A stretch of DNA of 64,000 bases from assembly GCA_963841945.1 (NCBI GenBank), contig CAWJFC010000028.1:124001-188000 (forward strand), in the 5' to 3' direction. The DNA comes from Acidiflorens sp963841945 (lineage in GTDB: Bacteria > Acidobacteriota > Terriglobia > Terriglobales > Acidobacteriaceae). Shown piece after piece: positions 1-8,686 of this stretch; position 1 is the stretch's first letter; every line of letters starts with the position of its first letter. The notes beneath the pieces were generated by a model. It worked only from the letters and a program-made list of their open reading frames with translations. It had not been told where the DNA came from and did no database searches. The position numbers and the translations under genes are program-made.

Positions 1-947
1 GAATAGGCATTCAGCGCGGGCATGAGAAGAAGCGACAACACGGTCGACACAAGGATCAACAAAGGAAGGTTCGCGAAGTCGGAGAGCGACTCGAACATGT
101 CGCGCCGCTCAACGGCATAGTGCAGCACGGCATTCGCCAGCCAGAAACCTATCAGCGTGACCGCGGCCTGCACGAAAATGCTTTTCAGGATGTGCCGGTG
201 AACATGATGGCCGAGTTCGTGCGCCAGCACCGCCTCGATCTCGTCATCCGAATAGTGATCGAGCAGAGTGTCTGCCAGGATAATGCGCCGCGTTGCGCCG
301 AGGCCGGTGAGCGCGGCATTCGCCTTCTTGCTTTTTTCCGAGAGGTTCCACTTATACACGCCGCGCACGCGAGTGCCAGCGCGTTCGCTCAGCACGATCA
401 GGCGGCGTTTCAGTTCCTCGTTGTCGAGAGGTTCAAATTTATAGAAAACGGGGAAGAGAATGACTGGGGCCAGTTGCGCAAACAGCACAAACAACCCCAT
501 GAATACTGCCCAGGCGATTAGCCACCAATATTGCGGATTCTGCCGGAGCAACAGATAAATCAACTCGACCACGATTGTGCCCAGCGCCAATCCGAGAAGC
601 AGGCCTTTGACTTCATCCCACAGCCACGAACGCAGCCGCTGGTTGGAAAGGTGGAAGCGGTGCTCCAGCCGGAATGCGTAATACTCCAGGGGCAGCCCGA
701 TCACTTTCGTGATCACCATCAGCATCAGCAGATACAGAAAGACTGCGAGGGTGTAGTTTTGCGCGGCCCCTCGGTACGCCCAATCACGTAATGTTCCCGT
801 CCAACCGGTCGCGAGCAATACGATGAGCAGGCCGAAACCGATTGCGGTATCGGCGAAGCTTATCCACCGTTTGATGCGGTTGTAGTGGCGCGACTCAGCC
901 GAATCCGCCGACTGGACTGGCTGCGTTATGGTTTCCGTGCTTCCCAT
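1..947 (-). CDS. M48-family (Ste24-like) membrane metalloprotease, 3' end cut by the window
   Basis: About 315 residues are visible; the C-terminus lies beyond the left edge. The zinc motif HELGH is at about residues 243-247, preceded by VLA and followed by HVHRH. Several hydrophobic segments surround it (about residues 29-50, 65-95, 115-135, 145-175, 255-275, 290-312). This pattern of N-terminal membrane spans, HExxH and further spans is that of the Ste24/CAAX prenyl endopeptidase type of family M48, an integral membrane protease. The third zinc ligand, a downstream Glu, would lie in the missing part. ATG at 947 is the only good start, because a TAA precedes it in frame by eight codons. The substrate is unknown. 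It points the same way as the mannose genes but is probably a separate unit. Confidence 0.85.
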   Translation of the reverse strand, partial: MGSTETITQPVQSADSAESRHYNRIKRWISFADTAIGFGLLIVLLATGWTGTLRDWAYRGAAQNYTLAVFLYLLMLMVITKVIGLPLEYYAFRLEHRFHLSNQRLRSWLWDEVKGLLLGLALGTIVVELIYLLLRQNPQYWWLIAWAVFMGLFVLFAQLAPVILFPVFYKFEPLDNEELKRRLIVLSERAGTRVRGVYKWNLSEKSKKANAALTGLGATRRIILADTLLDHYSDDEIEAVLAHELGHHVHRHILKSIFVQAAVTLIGFWLANAVLHYAVERRDMFESLSDFANLPLLILVSTVLSLLLMPALNAY

Positions 948-1056
948 GGCCCCGAGGAGGTTTAGCCATTATCTTATCGCGTTTGTGTGCATGCCAGACG
1001 CGAAAGTGCCGCGTCTATGGGACTTCTGCATTGCTCAAGGAAGTGGAGGGGTGCAA

Positions 1057-2472
1057 CTAGCCCTGCATCACAAAACGTTCCGAATGCTCGAGAATTTCCG
1101 TAACCAGTTCGGGAGTCGCCGCCTCGGCATAAACCCGCAGAAGCCGTTCGGTTCCCGACGCGCGAAACAATACCCAGGGGTCCGCACCGTTGCCGTTCTT
1201 GGGAGCGTCCAGATAAAGTTTTATTCCGTCCCGATTCTCTTTGCGGAGCACCGCATAAGGCCCGACCCGCGTAGTCCTATTGTCGCTTGCGCGCCGCACC
1301 GCCCCATTTTTCAATTCGTCCGAAATGTGCAGATCGCGGCGCCCAAAATAATGCGACCCATATTCGCGCTGGAGATCCTCGACTAACTGGCCGAGCGGTT
1401 TGCCTTCTTCCGCCATTGCATTCGCCAGCAATAATGCATTCAGAATGCCGTCGCGCTCCGGCAGAAAACGCCCATATCCAATGCCGCCTGATTCTTCTCC
1501 CGCAATCAGAATTTCCCGTTCCATCATTAAGTCTGCGGCGTACTTGAATCCGATGGAAACCTCGTGCAGTTTTCTTCCATGCCGTGCCGCAATCCGGTCC
1601 ATCATGCCGGTGGTATTGAACGCGCGCACCACATCCCCCGGCCACTTCTTCCGCGTCAGCAACCAGTTCAGCAGCACCGACATGCACTTGTGCGAATCGA
1701 CGAAGCTTCCGTCTTCGGCCACCGCGCCGATTCTATCCGCGTCGCCATCGGTGACCAGCCCGGCATGACATTTTTCTTTGACGACTGTCTCTTGTAACAG
1801 CGCAACGTGCGGGAGAATCGGCTCCGGATTGATTCCGGGAAAAAGCGGATTCACATCCTGGCGAATCGCAACATACCGAATTTCGTTCTTATCGAAGATC
1901 GAAGGGAGAACCCCGCGACCCGAACCATACATCGAGTCGATCGCAAACTTGAAATTTGCGCTGCGGATTAAATCGAGGTCCGCGAATTGGCATACCCCCT
2001 CGATGTACCTCGCCTTCAGGTCAACCTGTTCAAGTTTCGCTGCTTTCCCCTCCGGTATGGCGCCGGTGGCCAGTTCGCCTTCGATGATTTTCATGATGGC
2101 GGGCGTGGCCGAGCCGCCAAATTTGGCCTTGAATTTCACGCCGTTCCAGTTCCAGGGATTGTGGCTTGATGTGACCATCACGCCGCCCGCCGCGTCTGAC
2201 TCTTTCACGCTGTAAGAGACGGCCGGTGTCGGAACATAGTCATTCGAGAGTCGCACCGGAATGCCGGCCGCGGCGATAACCCCGGCAACGATCCGCGCGG
2301 CACGATCGGATGCAAAGCGAGTGTCATACCCGACAACCACGCCGCGATTCGCGTCTTCATGCTTTAACACGTAGGACGCAATTGCGCCCGCCACGCGGCG
2401 GACATTTTCGAATGTGAAGTCGTCGGCAATAATGCCGCGCCAGCCATCGGTTCCAAATTTGATGTCGGTCAT
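1057..2472 (-). CDS. manB: Phosphomannomutase/phosphoglucomutase
   Basis: The product has 471 residues and belongs to the alpha-D-phosphohexomutase superfamily, interconverting hexose 6-phosphate and 1-phosphate. The catalytic phosphoserine loop TSSHNP is at 101-106 (Ser103), the metal loop DGDADR at 242-247, the sugar-specificity loop GEESGG at 325-330, and a phosphate-binding FRASGTER is near 437. Length is normal. It lies 24 bp downstream of the GDP-mannose pyrophosphorylase gene and completes a manA-manC-manB order. Fru6P to Man6P to Man1P to GDP-mannose is the expected pathway, feeding cell-surface polysaccharide. Phosphoglucomutase activity cannot be excluded; the context favours mannose. 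The symbol is assigned by function and context. Confidence 0.88.
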   Translation of the reverse strand: MTDIKFGTDGWRGIIADDFTFENVRRVAGAIASYVLKHEDANRGVVVGYDTRFASDRAARIVAGVIAAAGIPVRLSNDYVPTPAVSYSVKESDAAGGVMVTSSHNPWNWNGVKFKAKFGGSATPAIMKIIEGELATGAIPEGKAAKLEQVDLKARYIEGVCQFADLDLIRSANFKFAIDSMYGSGRGVLPSIFDKNEIRYVAIRQDVNPLFPGINPEPILPHVALLQETVVKEKCHAGLVTDGDADRIGAVAEDGSFVDSHKCMSVLLNWLLTRKKWPGDVVRAFNTTGMMDRIAARHGRKLHEVSIGFKYAADLMMEREILIAGEESGGIGYGRFLPERDGILNALLLANAMAEEGKPLGQLVEDLQREYGSHYFGRRDLHISDELKNGAVRRASDNRTTRVGPYAVLRKENRDGIKLYLDAPKNGNGADPWVLFRASGTERLLRVYAEAATPELVTEILEHSERFVMQG

Positions 2473-2496
2473 TCGTTTGATCGTTGCGGCGAAAGC

Positions 2497-3636
2497 CTAA
2501 ACTAATTTCTTCAATTTCTTCTCGTCCAGATACTTCACAACTTTACCTACGTCCTGCGATTGGTCGAGTGTGGTAATGAGCAGGGCGTCCTCGGTCTCAA
2601 CCACGACGAGATTATTGACGCCAACAGTCGCCACAAATTTGCCCGGCGCGTGCACATAATTATTGCTCGCGTTTAACTCGAAGCTCCCCGCCGCGATCAA
2701 AAGGCTGCCCCCAGCCTGCTTTCTCTTCGCGGAGTGGTGCTCGTGCAATGCGGTCCAGGACCCGAGATCGTTCCACCCAAAATCGGACGGCAGGCAGAAG
2801 ATGCGCGCCCCGTCTTCGCCCTTCGCGGAACGCGGCTCAAGAATCGCATAGTCGACACTGATGTTCTCGCATTTTGGATATAGTTTGCGAAACGTGCGGT
2901 CGAACTTGCTCGTGCCATGCGTGGTGGCGATCTCATCCAGGATCGCCGCCGTCTTCGGCAGGTGCTCGCGCAAGGCGTGAACGAGCGTATCCGCCCGCCA
3001 TAGGAACATCCCGCTATTCCAGAAATAATTGCCCGCTTCGACAAACTGCTTCGCCAGCGAAAGCTCCGGCTTCTCGGTAAAACGCCGGACGACGAGCGAT
3101 CCCTTGCCCGACGATCCGACTTGTAACGATCCCCCGGACGCGGACCTTGCCACTTCGATATATCCGTAGCCCGTTTCCGGTCGAGTCGGCCGGATACCAA
3201 GCACCACAATGTTCTCGCCGGCGGCTGCGACTTCGATCCCTTTTTGTAACGTGTCGCGAAATTTAACGGGCTCAGCGATCACATGATCGGAAGGAAACAA
3301 TCCCAGCACGGCTTCGGAATCGTGGCGCAGCAGCAGAAACGCGGCGAGGCCAATCGCCGGTGCCGTATTTCGTCCGGCCGGTTCGGCAATGATCTGCCTC
3401 GGAGAGACCTTCGGCAATTGCCGCAGGATTGCCGCTCGCAAATCGTCATTTGTGATGACCCAGAGGTTCTTCAAGGGCACAAGCGACGACAGTCGCGCCA
3501 CCGTCTGCTGGATCATCGACTGTTTGCCGTCGAGCGCTAACAATTGCTTGGCGCGCCGCTTCCGGCTCAGGGGCCAGAAGCGCGTGCCGCGGCCGCCAGC
3601 CAGGACTACAGGATAGAAATGAGTTTTTTTTGGCAC
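2497..3636 (-). CDS. manC: Mannose-1-phosphate guanylyltransferase
   Basis: The product has 379 residues. The N-terminal nucleotide-binding signature GGRGTRFWPLSR is at 14-25, followed by KQ at 30-31 for the triphosphate. GRNTAPAIGLAA is at 88-99 and the metal Asp motif FPSDHV at 114-119. It makes GDP-mannose from Man1P and GTP in the cytoplasm. The length matches the monofunctional form: the C-terminal cupin isomerase domain of bifunctional ManC/AlgA enzymes is absent, and a separate type I isomerase gene lies directly upstream. The gap to that gene is 97 bp and to the mutase 24 bp, so one operon is likely. Confidence 0.93.
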   Translation of the reverse strand: MPKKTHFYPVVLAGGRGTRFWPLSRKRRAKQLLALDGKQSMIQQTVARLSSLVPLKNLWVITNDDLRAAILRQLPKVSPRQIIAEPAGRNTAPAIGLAAFLLLRHDSEAVLGLFPSDHVIAEPVKFRDTLQKGIEVAAAGENIVVLGIRPTRPETGYGYIEVARSASGGSLQVGSSGKGSLVVRRFTEKPELSLAKQFVEAGNYFWNSGMFLWRADTLVHALREHLPKTAAILDEIATTHGTSKFDRTFRKLYPKCENISVDYAILEPRSAKGEDGARIFCLPSDFGWNDLGSWTALHEHHSAKRKQAGGSLLIAAGSFELNASNNYVHAPGKFVATVGVNNLVVVETEDALLITTLDQSQDVGKVVKYLDEKKLKKLV

Positions 3637-3733
3637 AGTTTGAGATTGTAGACGTGAGAGGCAAATTTCGAAAACGCAAGCCTCCTAAGCGGACTCTTCA
3701 CTTCGGAGATCCAACTTTGGCAAGCCTCATGGC

Positions 3734-4729
3734 CTAAAGTCTCGTGCGGGGCTCGGGATTTGGAGTTCCGGGCACGTAGGCCTTCAAGAACTCCACCGAC
3801 CATTGCGGACGCACGACAAATTCGCCGATAGCAGCCGGAATAATCACCGCATCGCCCTTGGCAAGCGTGACCGGTGCCTTGCCCTGAACTTCGACAATCC
3901 CGCAGCCCTCGACTGCCACCAGAATCTGTACCGAATTTCTTCCCGAGGTGTCGCTGGTAGAAAATTCGTGCGCCTCTTGCAGTTCGTACAGATCCACCGT
4001 GAAGTAAGGCGCGGCGATCATTTCGGAATAGCGGTTTTTGCCCTTTGTAACCGGCGCTGGCCGGATCACCTTGCCCGAAGCCACCTGTTCCTTTACCGAC
4101 GCGAGCCCTTTTTCCAGATGCAGAGGCCGCGGGCGTCCGTAGTCATAAAGGCGAAACGTCGTATCCGATTGCTGCTGTGTTTCGACAATCACCGCACCTG
4201 GCCCGAGCGTGTGGACTGTGCCGCCGGCAACGTAGATCATCTCTCCCTGATACACGTTCACCCAATTCAGCAATTCCTCCGCGCGCGTCTCATGGATCGC
4301 CTGCTCGAACTGCGCGCGTGTCACGCCCGCCTTCAGTCCCACCGCAATTTGCGCGCCCGGTCGCGCGTGCGCCACATACCAGCATTCCGTTTTTCCCCAA
4401 GGTTCACCGAAGCGCTGCGCAGTGGCATCGTCTGGATGCACCTGCACCGAAAGCTTCTCTTCCGGGAACAAGAACTTCAGCAGCAATGGAAATCGATGTT
4501 GATCGCGAGCGGCGGAGCCGACAAGCTCGGTTGCAAATTCTTTACTTAGGTCCGCCAGAGTGCGCCCGGAATGCGGCCCATTCGCCACAATGCAGTTATC
4601 TCCGGTCAGCCACGCCTCACCGATTTTTTCGTTGAATTTGTGATTGGGATAAATCGGCGCGAGGTCGAATGCGCCCCAGGGACGCGGATCGAACATCGGC
4701 GAGATCAACAGAGGGTAAGGTGCGGTCAT
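3734..4729 (-). CDS. manA: Mannose-6-phosphate isomerase, class I (short form)
   Basis: The product has 331 residues and a cupin-fold type I phosphomannose isomerase pattern. VQVHPDD is at 95-101 (Gln96 and His98 zinc ligands), Glu115 follows in KTECWYV, and His173 is in GGTVHTLGPG; together these are the four expected zinc ligands. The length fits the compact Bacillus-type ManA rather than the ~390-residue enterobacterial form. It is the first gene of the manA-manC-manB group and faces the PerR-like gene across a divergent 196-bp gap. It converts fructose 6-phosphate to mannose 6-phosphate. Confidence 0.92.
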   Translation of the reverse strand: MTAPYPLLISPMFDPRPWGAFDLAPIYPNHKFNEKIGEAWLTGDNCIVANGPHSGRTLADLSKEFATELVGSAARDQHRFPLLLKFLFPEEKLSVQVHPDDATAQRFGEPWGKTECWYVAHARPGAQIAVGLKAGVTRAQFEQAIHETRAEELLNWVNVYQGEMIYVAGGTVHTLGPGAVIVETQQQSDTTFRLYDYGRPRPLHLEKGLASVKEQVASGKVIRPAPVTKGKNRYSEMIAAPYFTVDLYELQEAHEFSTSDTSGRNSVQILVAVEGCGIVEVQGKAPVTLAKGDAVIIPAAIGEFVVRPQWSVEFLKAYVPGTPNPEPRTRL

Positions 4730-4886
4730 GGGATACCCGGCAGTTAGAAGCTTAAATCAAAAACAGAGACTGCACGGTCCGAATGAAAGCCACTCTGGAA
4801 GAGGAAATGAGATTTTGCGAAGCTGAGATCCGGCCGAAGGTCAAGATTCCTTAGTCCTGCGCCACGCAAGTGAGAATCTTCGAGTC

Positions 4887-4926
4887 TTGACATACTCTCA
4901 TATTAGACATAGTCTAAATTGTCTAA
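4887..4926 (+). promoter_or_regulatory. Promoter and palindromic Fur/PerR-type operator of the PerR-like gene
   Basis: A consensus -35 TTGACA is at 4887-4892; 17 nt later TAGTCT (4910-4915) can serve as -10. Overlapping the -10 is a perfect dyad TTAGAC-ATA-GTCTAA (4903-4917). A third half-site GTCTAA follows at 4921-4926, again after a 3-nt spacer, and its last base is the A of the ATG. The arrangement suggests autorepression by the encoded Fur-family protein. Transcription would begin only a few bases before the ATG. Confidence 0.7.
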
Positions 4927-5351
4927 TGGACGCCGAAACAATCAAACAGTCCTTCGAGGGCAGCGGATTGCGTTGCACGCCGCAGCGCTACGCCGTGATG
5001 GCATTTCTCATGGAACACAACCGGCATCCCACGGCCGCGGAAATTTTTGAAGCTGTGAATCGCGTCGATCCGCGCTCTTCAAGGGCCACGACTTACAACA
5101 ATCTGCGGGACCTGGTAAAGGCAGGCCTGGTGCGGGAAGTGGCCGTCGAGGGCCGGTCTGCGCGATTTGATGCGAAAGGTATGCAGCATCACCACTTCAT
5201 CTGCGACCGCTGCGGCCGTGTGGAGGACATGGAGTGGTACAACGTGCCCAAGCCTGGCTCGACCTCCCTCGGTAAGCGAATTTTGCGCGAATGCGAGATC
5301 ATTTTCCGGGGACTCTGCACGAAGTGCGCGCCACGGCGCGTTTCCCGTTGA
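4926..5351 (+). CDS. perR: Fur-family peroxide regulator, PerR-like
   Basis: The product has 141 residues from ATG 4926. An in-frame TTG at 4887 is really part of the -35 box. Winged-helix DNA-binding half 1-80, then the dimerisation/metal half. Structural zinc cysteines are in two CxxC pairs, C93/C96 and C131/C134. The five regulatory metal ligands of B. subtilis PerR (H37, D85, H91, H93, D104) all have counterparts with an offset of three: H34, D82, H88, H90, D101. Asp at the D85 position is the PerR rather than Fur form, so peroxide sensing by histidine oxidation is likely. The gene is 116 bp upstream of katG on the same strand, the classical PerR target. No Shine-Dalgarno is possible if the upstream promoter is used. 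Confidence 0.88.
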   Translation: MDAETIKQSFEGSGLRCTPQRYAVMAFLMEHNRHPTAAEIFEAVNRVDPRSSRATTYNNLRDLVKAGLVREVAVEGRSARFDAKGMQHHHFICDRCGRVEDMEWYNVPKPGSTSLGKRILRECEIIFRGLCTKCAPRRVSR

Positions 5352-5409
5352 GGCTGGAGATGTGGATCGATGTGAACGGACGTTCAACAGAAAGTGAAAC
5401 CAAATTGTG

Positions 5410-5427
5410 CGAACCGCAATGGGTTCG
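5410..5427 (+). promoter_or_regulatory. Dyad upstream of katG
   Basis: CGAACC (5410-5415) and GGTTCG (5422-5427) form a perfect 6-bp inverted repeat with a 6-nt spacer, 40 bp before the katG start. It could be an operator or a small hairpin. It does not resemble the TTAGAC box of the PerR-like gene. Confidence 0.3.
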
Positions 5428-5467
5428 TGAATCATCACAGTTTTGAACTCATTCAAAGGAAAACGAC

Positions 5468-7735
5468 ATGGAAAATCCAACACATATGGAAAATACGCTT
5501 GCCTCTTCGTCAGGGACAGTTTCCCCCGAGAATCAGAGCAAAAACACGTCAACCGAATCCAAGTGCCCATTCAACCACGGAGCCTCGGCTCCCACGAACC
5601 GCGACTGGTGGCCGAATCAGGTGGACCTGAATGTCCTGCACCAGCACTCCAACTTGTCCGATCCCATGGGCGAAGAATTCGACTACGCCAAGGAATTCAA
5701 GACTCTCGACCTGAATGCGGTGATTAAAGACCTTCACGCGCTGATGACCGACTCGCAGGAGTGGTGGCCGGCCGACTTCGGGCACTATGGCGGCCTTTTC
5801 ATCCGTATGGCATGGCACAGTGCGGGCACATATCGCATCGGAGACGGACGTGGCGGCGCCGGGGCTGGGCAGCAGCGCTTTGCGCCTCTCAACAGTTGGC
5901 CGGACAACGTGAACCTCGATAAGGCTCGCCGGTTGTTGTGGCCGATCAAGCAAAAATACGGCCGCAAAATTTCGTGGGCGGACTTGATGATTCTTGCCGG
6001 TAACGTGGCCCTTGAGGATATGGGCTTCAAGACCTTCGGCTTCGCCGGCGGACGCGCGGATGTGTGGGAGCCCGAAGAACTGAACTGGGGTCCCGAGGGT
6101 ACATGGCTTGGAGACGAGCGGTACAGCGGCGACCGTGATCTAGCCAATCCCCTCGCGGCCGTACAGATGGGCTTGATTTATGTAAACCCGGAAGGACCGA
6201 ACGGCAAACCCGATCCGGTGGCGGCCGCCAAGGACATTCGTGAAACATTCAAGCGCATGGCCATGAACGATGAAGAAACAGTTGCGCTCATTGCTGGCGG
6301 GCATACCTTCGGAAAAACCCACGGCGCAGCCATTCCGGCTGACTATGTGGGCCCCGAACCCGAAGCCGCCGACATCGAAAACCAGGGCTTGGGATGGAAA
6401 AATAAATTTGGCAAAGGTTGTGGCGCTGACACGATCGGCAGCGGACTGGAAGTGACTTGGACCTCGACGCCGACGAAGTGGAGCAACAACTTTTTCGAAA
6501 ACCTGTTCAAGTACGACTGGGAACTCACCAAGAGTCCGGCCGGTGCGCAACAGTGGCGGCCAAAGAATGGCGCCGGTGCAGGCACGGTGCCAGACGCGCA
6601 CGATCCATCCAAGCGCCACGCGCCGACCATGCTGACCACGGACCTCTCGCTACGCTTCGATCCTGCGTATGAAAAAATCTCGCGTCGCTTCTACGAGCAT
6701 CCCGATCAGTTCGCGGATGCGTTCGCGCGGGCATGGTTCAAACTGACGCATCGCGACATGGGTCCGATCCAGCGCTATCTGGGCCCGCTCGTTCCGAAGG
6801 AACAGTTGCCGTGGCAAGATCCGATTCCGGCGACGAATCATCCGCTAATCAGCGAGCAGGATGCTACTGCTTTGAAGGCGAAGATCCTCGCGTCTGGCTT
6901 GTCCACTTCACAACTGGTCTCGACTGCCTGGGCGTCGGCCTCAACCTTCCGCGGCTCTGACAAGCGTGGCGGCGCAAACGGCGCGCGCATTCGACTCGTG
7001 CCACAGAAGTTCTGGGAGGTGAACCAGCCAACGGAACTCGATAAAGTTCTGTCGAAGCTGGAAGCAATCCAGCACGAGTTCAATGGCTCAGCCTCCGGCG
7101 GGAAGAAAGTTTCTCTCGCCGACCTGATCGTTCTCGGCGGCGATGCAGCCATCGAAAAGGCCGCAAAGGACGGCGGAGTTGACGTGAAAGTTCCGTTCAC
7201 GCCCGGTCGCATGGACGCTTCACAAGAGCAGACCGATGTCGAATCTTTCGAACCGCTCGAGCCGAAAGCGGACGGCTTCCGCAACTATATCCGTGGGAAG
7301 CAGCGGCAGTCGCCTGAGGAACTCTTAGTCGATAAGGCGCAGTTGCTGAAGCTCACGGCGCCCGAGATGACTGTGCTCGTCGGCGGACTGCGCGTGCTCG
7401 GTGCCAACATCGGCAAGTCGAAGCACGGCGTCTTGACCAGCCGGCCGGGGACGCTGACGAACGACTTCTTCGTGAACCTCCTCGACATGGGAACCGAGTG
7501 GCAGCCGTCGGCTGAATCCAACGGGTCGGGACCGGTTTATGAAGGGCGCGACCGGAAGACAAAGCAGGTGAAGTGGACGGGCACTCGTGTCGATCTGGTC
7601 TTCGGTTCGCACTCGCAATTGCGGGCGTTCGCCGAGGTCTATGCCAGCTCAGACGCGAAGGAAAAATTCGTGAAAGACTTCGTGGCGGCGTGGAACAAGG
7701 TGATGGATGCCGACCGCTTCGACGTCGCCCACTAA
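5468..7735 (+). CDS. katG: Catalase-peroxidase (HPI)
   Basis: The product has 755 residues, full length for the bifunctional haem catalase-peroxidase. Distal residues are Arg113, Trp116 and His117 in RMAWHSAGTYR; the proximal haem ligand is His279 in GGHTFGKTHG. Trp116, Tyr238 and Met264 have exactly the spacing (122 and 26 residues) of the Met-Tyr-Trp adduct in M. tuberculosis KatG, so catalase activity should be intact. The C-terminal half is the usual degenerate duplicated domain. Start ATG 5468 has AAAGGA about seven bases upstream; an in-frame ATG at 5486 is an alternative. No signal peptide. It follows the PerR-like gene and ends at a hairpin at 7755-7815. Confidence 0.97.
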   Translation: MENPTHMENTLASSSGTVSPENQSKNTSTESKCPFNHGASAPTNRDWWPNQVDLNVLHQHSNLSDPMGEEFDYAKEFKTLDLNAVIKDLHALMTDSQEWWPADFGHYGGLFIRMAWHSAGTYRIGDGRGGAGAGQQRFAPLNSWPDNVNLDKARRLLWPIKQKYGRKISWADLMILAGNVALEDMGFKTFGFAGGRADVWEPEELNWGPEGTWLGDERYSGDRDLANPLAAVQMGLIYVNPEGPNGKPDPVAAAKDIRETFKRMAMNDEETVALIAGGHTFGKTHGAAIPADYVGPEPEAADIENQGLGWKNKFGKGCGADTIGSGLEVTWTSTPTKWSNNFFENLFKYDWELTKSPAGAQQWRPKNGAGAGTVPDAHDPSKRHAPTMLTTDLSLRFDPAYEKISRRFYEHPDQFADAFARAWFKLTHRDMGPIQRYLGPLVPKEQLPWQDPIPATNHPLISEQDATALKAKILASGLSTSQLVSTAWASASTFRGSDKRGGANGARIRLVPQKFWEVNQPTELDKVLSKLEAIQHEFNGSASGGKKVSLADLIVLGGDAAIEKAAKDGGVDVKVPFTPGRMDASQEQTDVESFEPLEPKADGFRNYIRGKQRQSPEELLVDKAQLLKLTAPEMTVLVGGLRVLGANIGKSKHGVLTSRPGTLTNDFFVNLLDMGTEWQPSAESNGSGPVYEGRDRKTKQVKWTGTRVDLVFGSHSQLRAFAEVYASSDAKEKFVKDFVAAWNKVMDADRFDVAH

Positions 7736-7754
7736 CCTTGGCTAGCCTTTAACG

Positions 7755-7815
7755 AAAGAGCGCTTTGGCCCCCGCTTCTGTTTGATTGGATTCGCAGAAA
7801 CGGGGGCGGCTCTTT
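7755..7815 (+). terminator. Probable terminator after katG
   Basis: The arms 7768-7780 and 7795-7807 form a 13-bp GC-rich stem with one mismatch. Outside it AAAGAGC (7755-7761) pairs with GCTCTTT (7809-7815). A long T tract is lacking, so efficiency is uncertain. Confidence 0.55.
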
Positions 7816-7977
7816 CTCGGACCAAACCGATGGGGACCAGGTTCTCTCGCCCAGTTCGAAAAGGAGAAATCGCGAATTGGAGATGATTTAGCGGAGTCCC
7901 CAACAGATCCGTGAGGCAGATTTCTCCTCGCTGCAGATGCCTGGAGACGTTATGCTTCCACTTGGGGGTTCCTTCCG

Positions 7978-8619
7978 ATGTTATTCAGAATAATCCGCAC
8001 ATCCGTGTTGGTTCTGGTTACCTTTCTCTTGCTGGGTCGTGTGACTGGGGCACAGTCGACTGCCGATGCATCCGTTAGCCAGGCAACCGAAACGCTCACC
8101 ATCATCATCAATGGCACGCTCGGACCGATCTTGTCGGGCAGCGATCCCATCGGCGGCGATGGGCAAAGTGGAACCGTCACGATCATGGCCAGCGAGTCGC
8201 TGTCGCCCACGAAACACACCAAGACTTCCGCCACCTACACTCTTCCCGCTGGCGCGATCACCGCTAACGTTGGGGGCGAGACCTTCACCAGCACATCTCC
8301 GGCCAAGATGACGATTAAGCTGGCGAAAAAGGCAGACACGTTGACTTTGATTTTCGCCTCTTCCATCGACGGTTTCAGTTTTACCATCACGGATACAACC
8401 ACTCTGGAGGCCGGCAGTTGGACGACTGCCGTGCTCGAACACCCCGAAGTCTTCACTCCCTCTCCGCAGACGCTGACGGCGGCCAAGTCTGCCACCGGAC
8501 CGGGCAGTAAGTTCGAATACACGTTCGGAGGAGCGGCAACGGTTCTCGGCGTGGATGGAACCGCCTCTAACAGCGCCCAGGTGGACCCGGATCTTCCTGA
8601 CCCCGATTTGGATCAGTAA
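7978..8619 (+). CDS. Secreted protein of unknown function
   Basis: The product has 213 residues. It has a clear signal peptide (basic start, hydrophobic 7-20, likely cleavage after VTGA near 25). The mature part is rich in Ser, Thr, Gly and Ala, with many short alternating hydrophobic stretches such as TLTIIINGTLG and MTIKLAKKA, suggesting a beta-sandwich fold. It ends in an acidic Asp/Pro tail (VDPDLPDPDLD). There are no cysteines and no lipobox. I recognise no family. It stands alone between the katG terminator and the convergent GloVer gene. Confidence 0.7.
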   Translation: MLFRIIRTSVLVLVTFLLLGRVTGAQSTADASVSQATETLTIIINGTLGPILSGSDPIGGDGQSGTVTIMASESLSPTKHTKTSATYTLPAGAITANVGGETFTSTSPAKMTIKLAKKADTLTLIFASSIDGFSFTITDTTTLEAGSWTTAVLEHPEVFTPSPQTLTAAKSATGPGSKFEYTFGGAATVLGVDGTASNSAQVDPDLPDPDLDQ

Positions 8620-8686
8620 GGCGGTTGTCGAATTATCTGGACGGCAACGCCCCAGGCCGGTGAACCAGGCAGGATATTAAAAAGCG

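Noticed and set aside
4887..4925. TTG 4887 as start of the PerR-like protein
   Set aside because: This TTG is part of a consensus -35 and the extra residues would be encoded by the operator.
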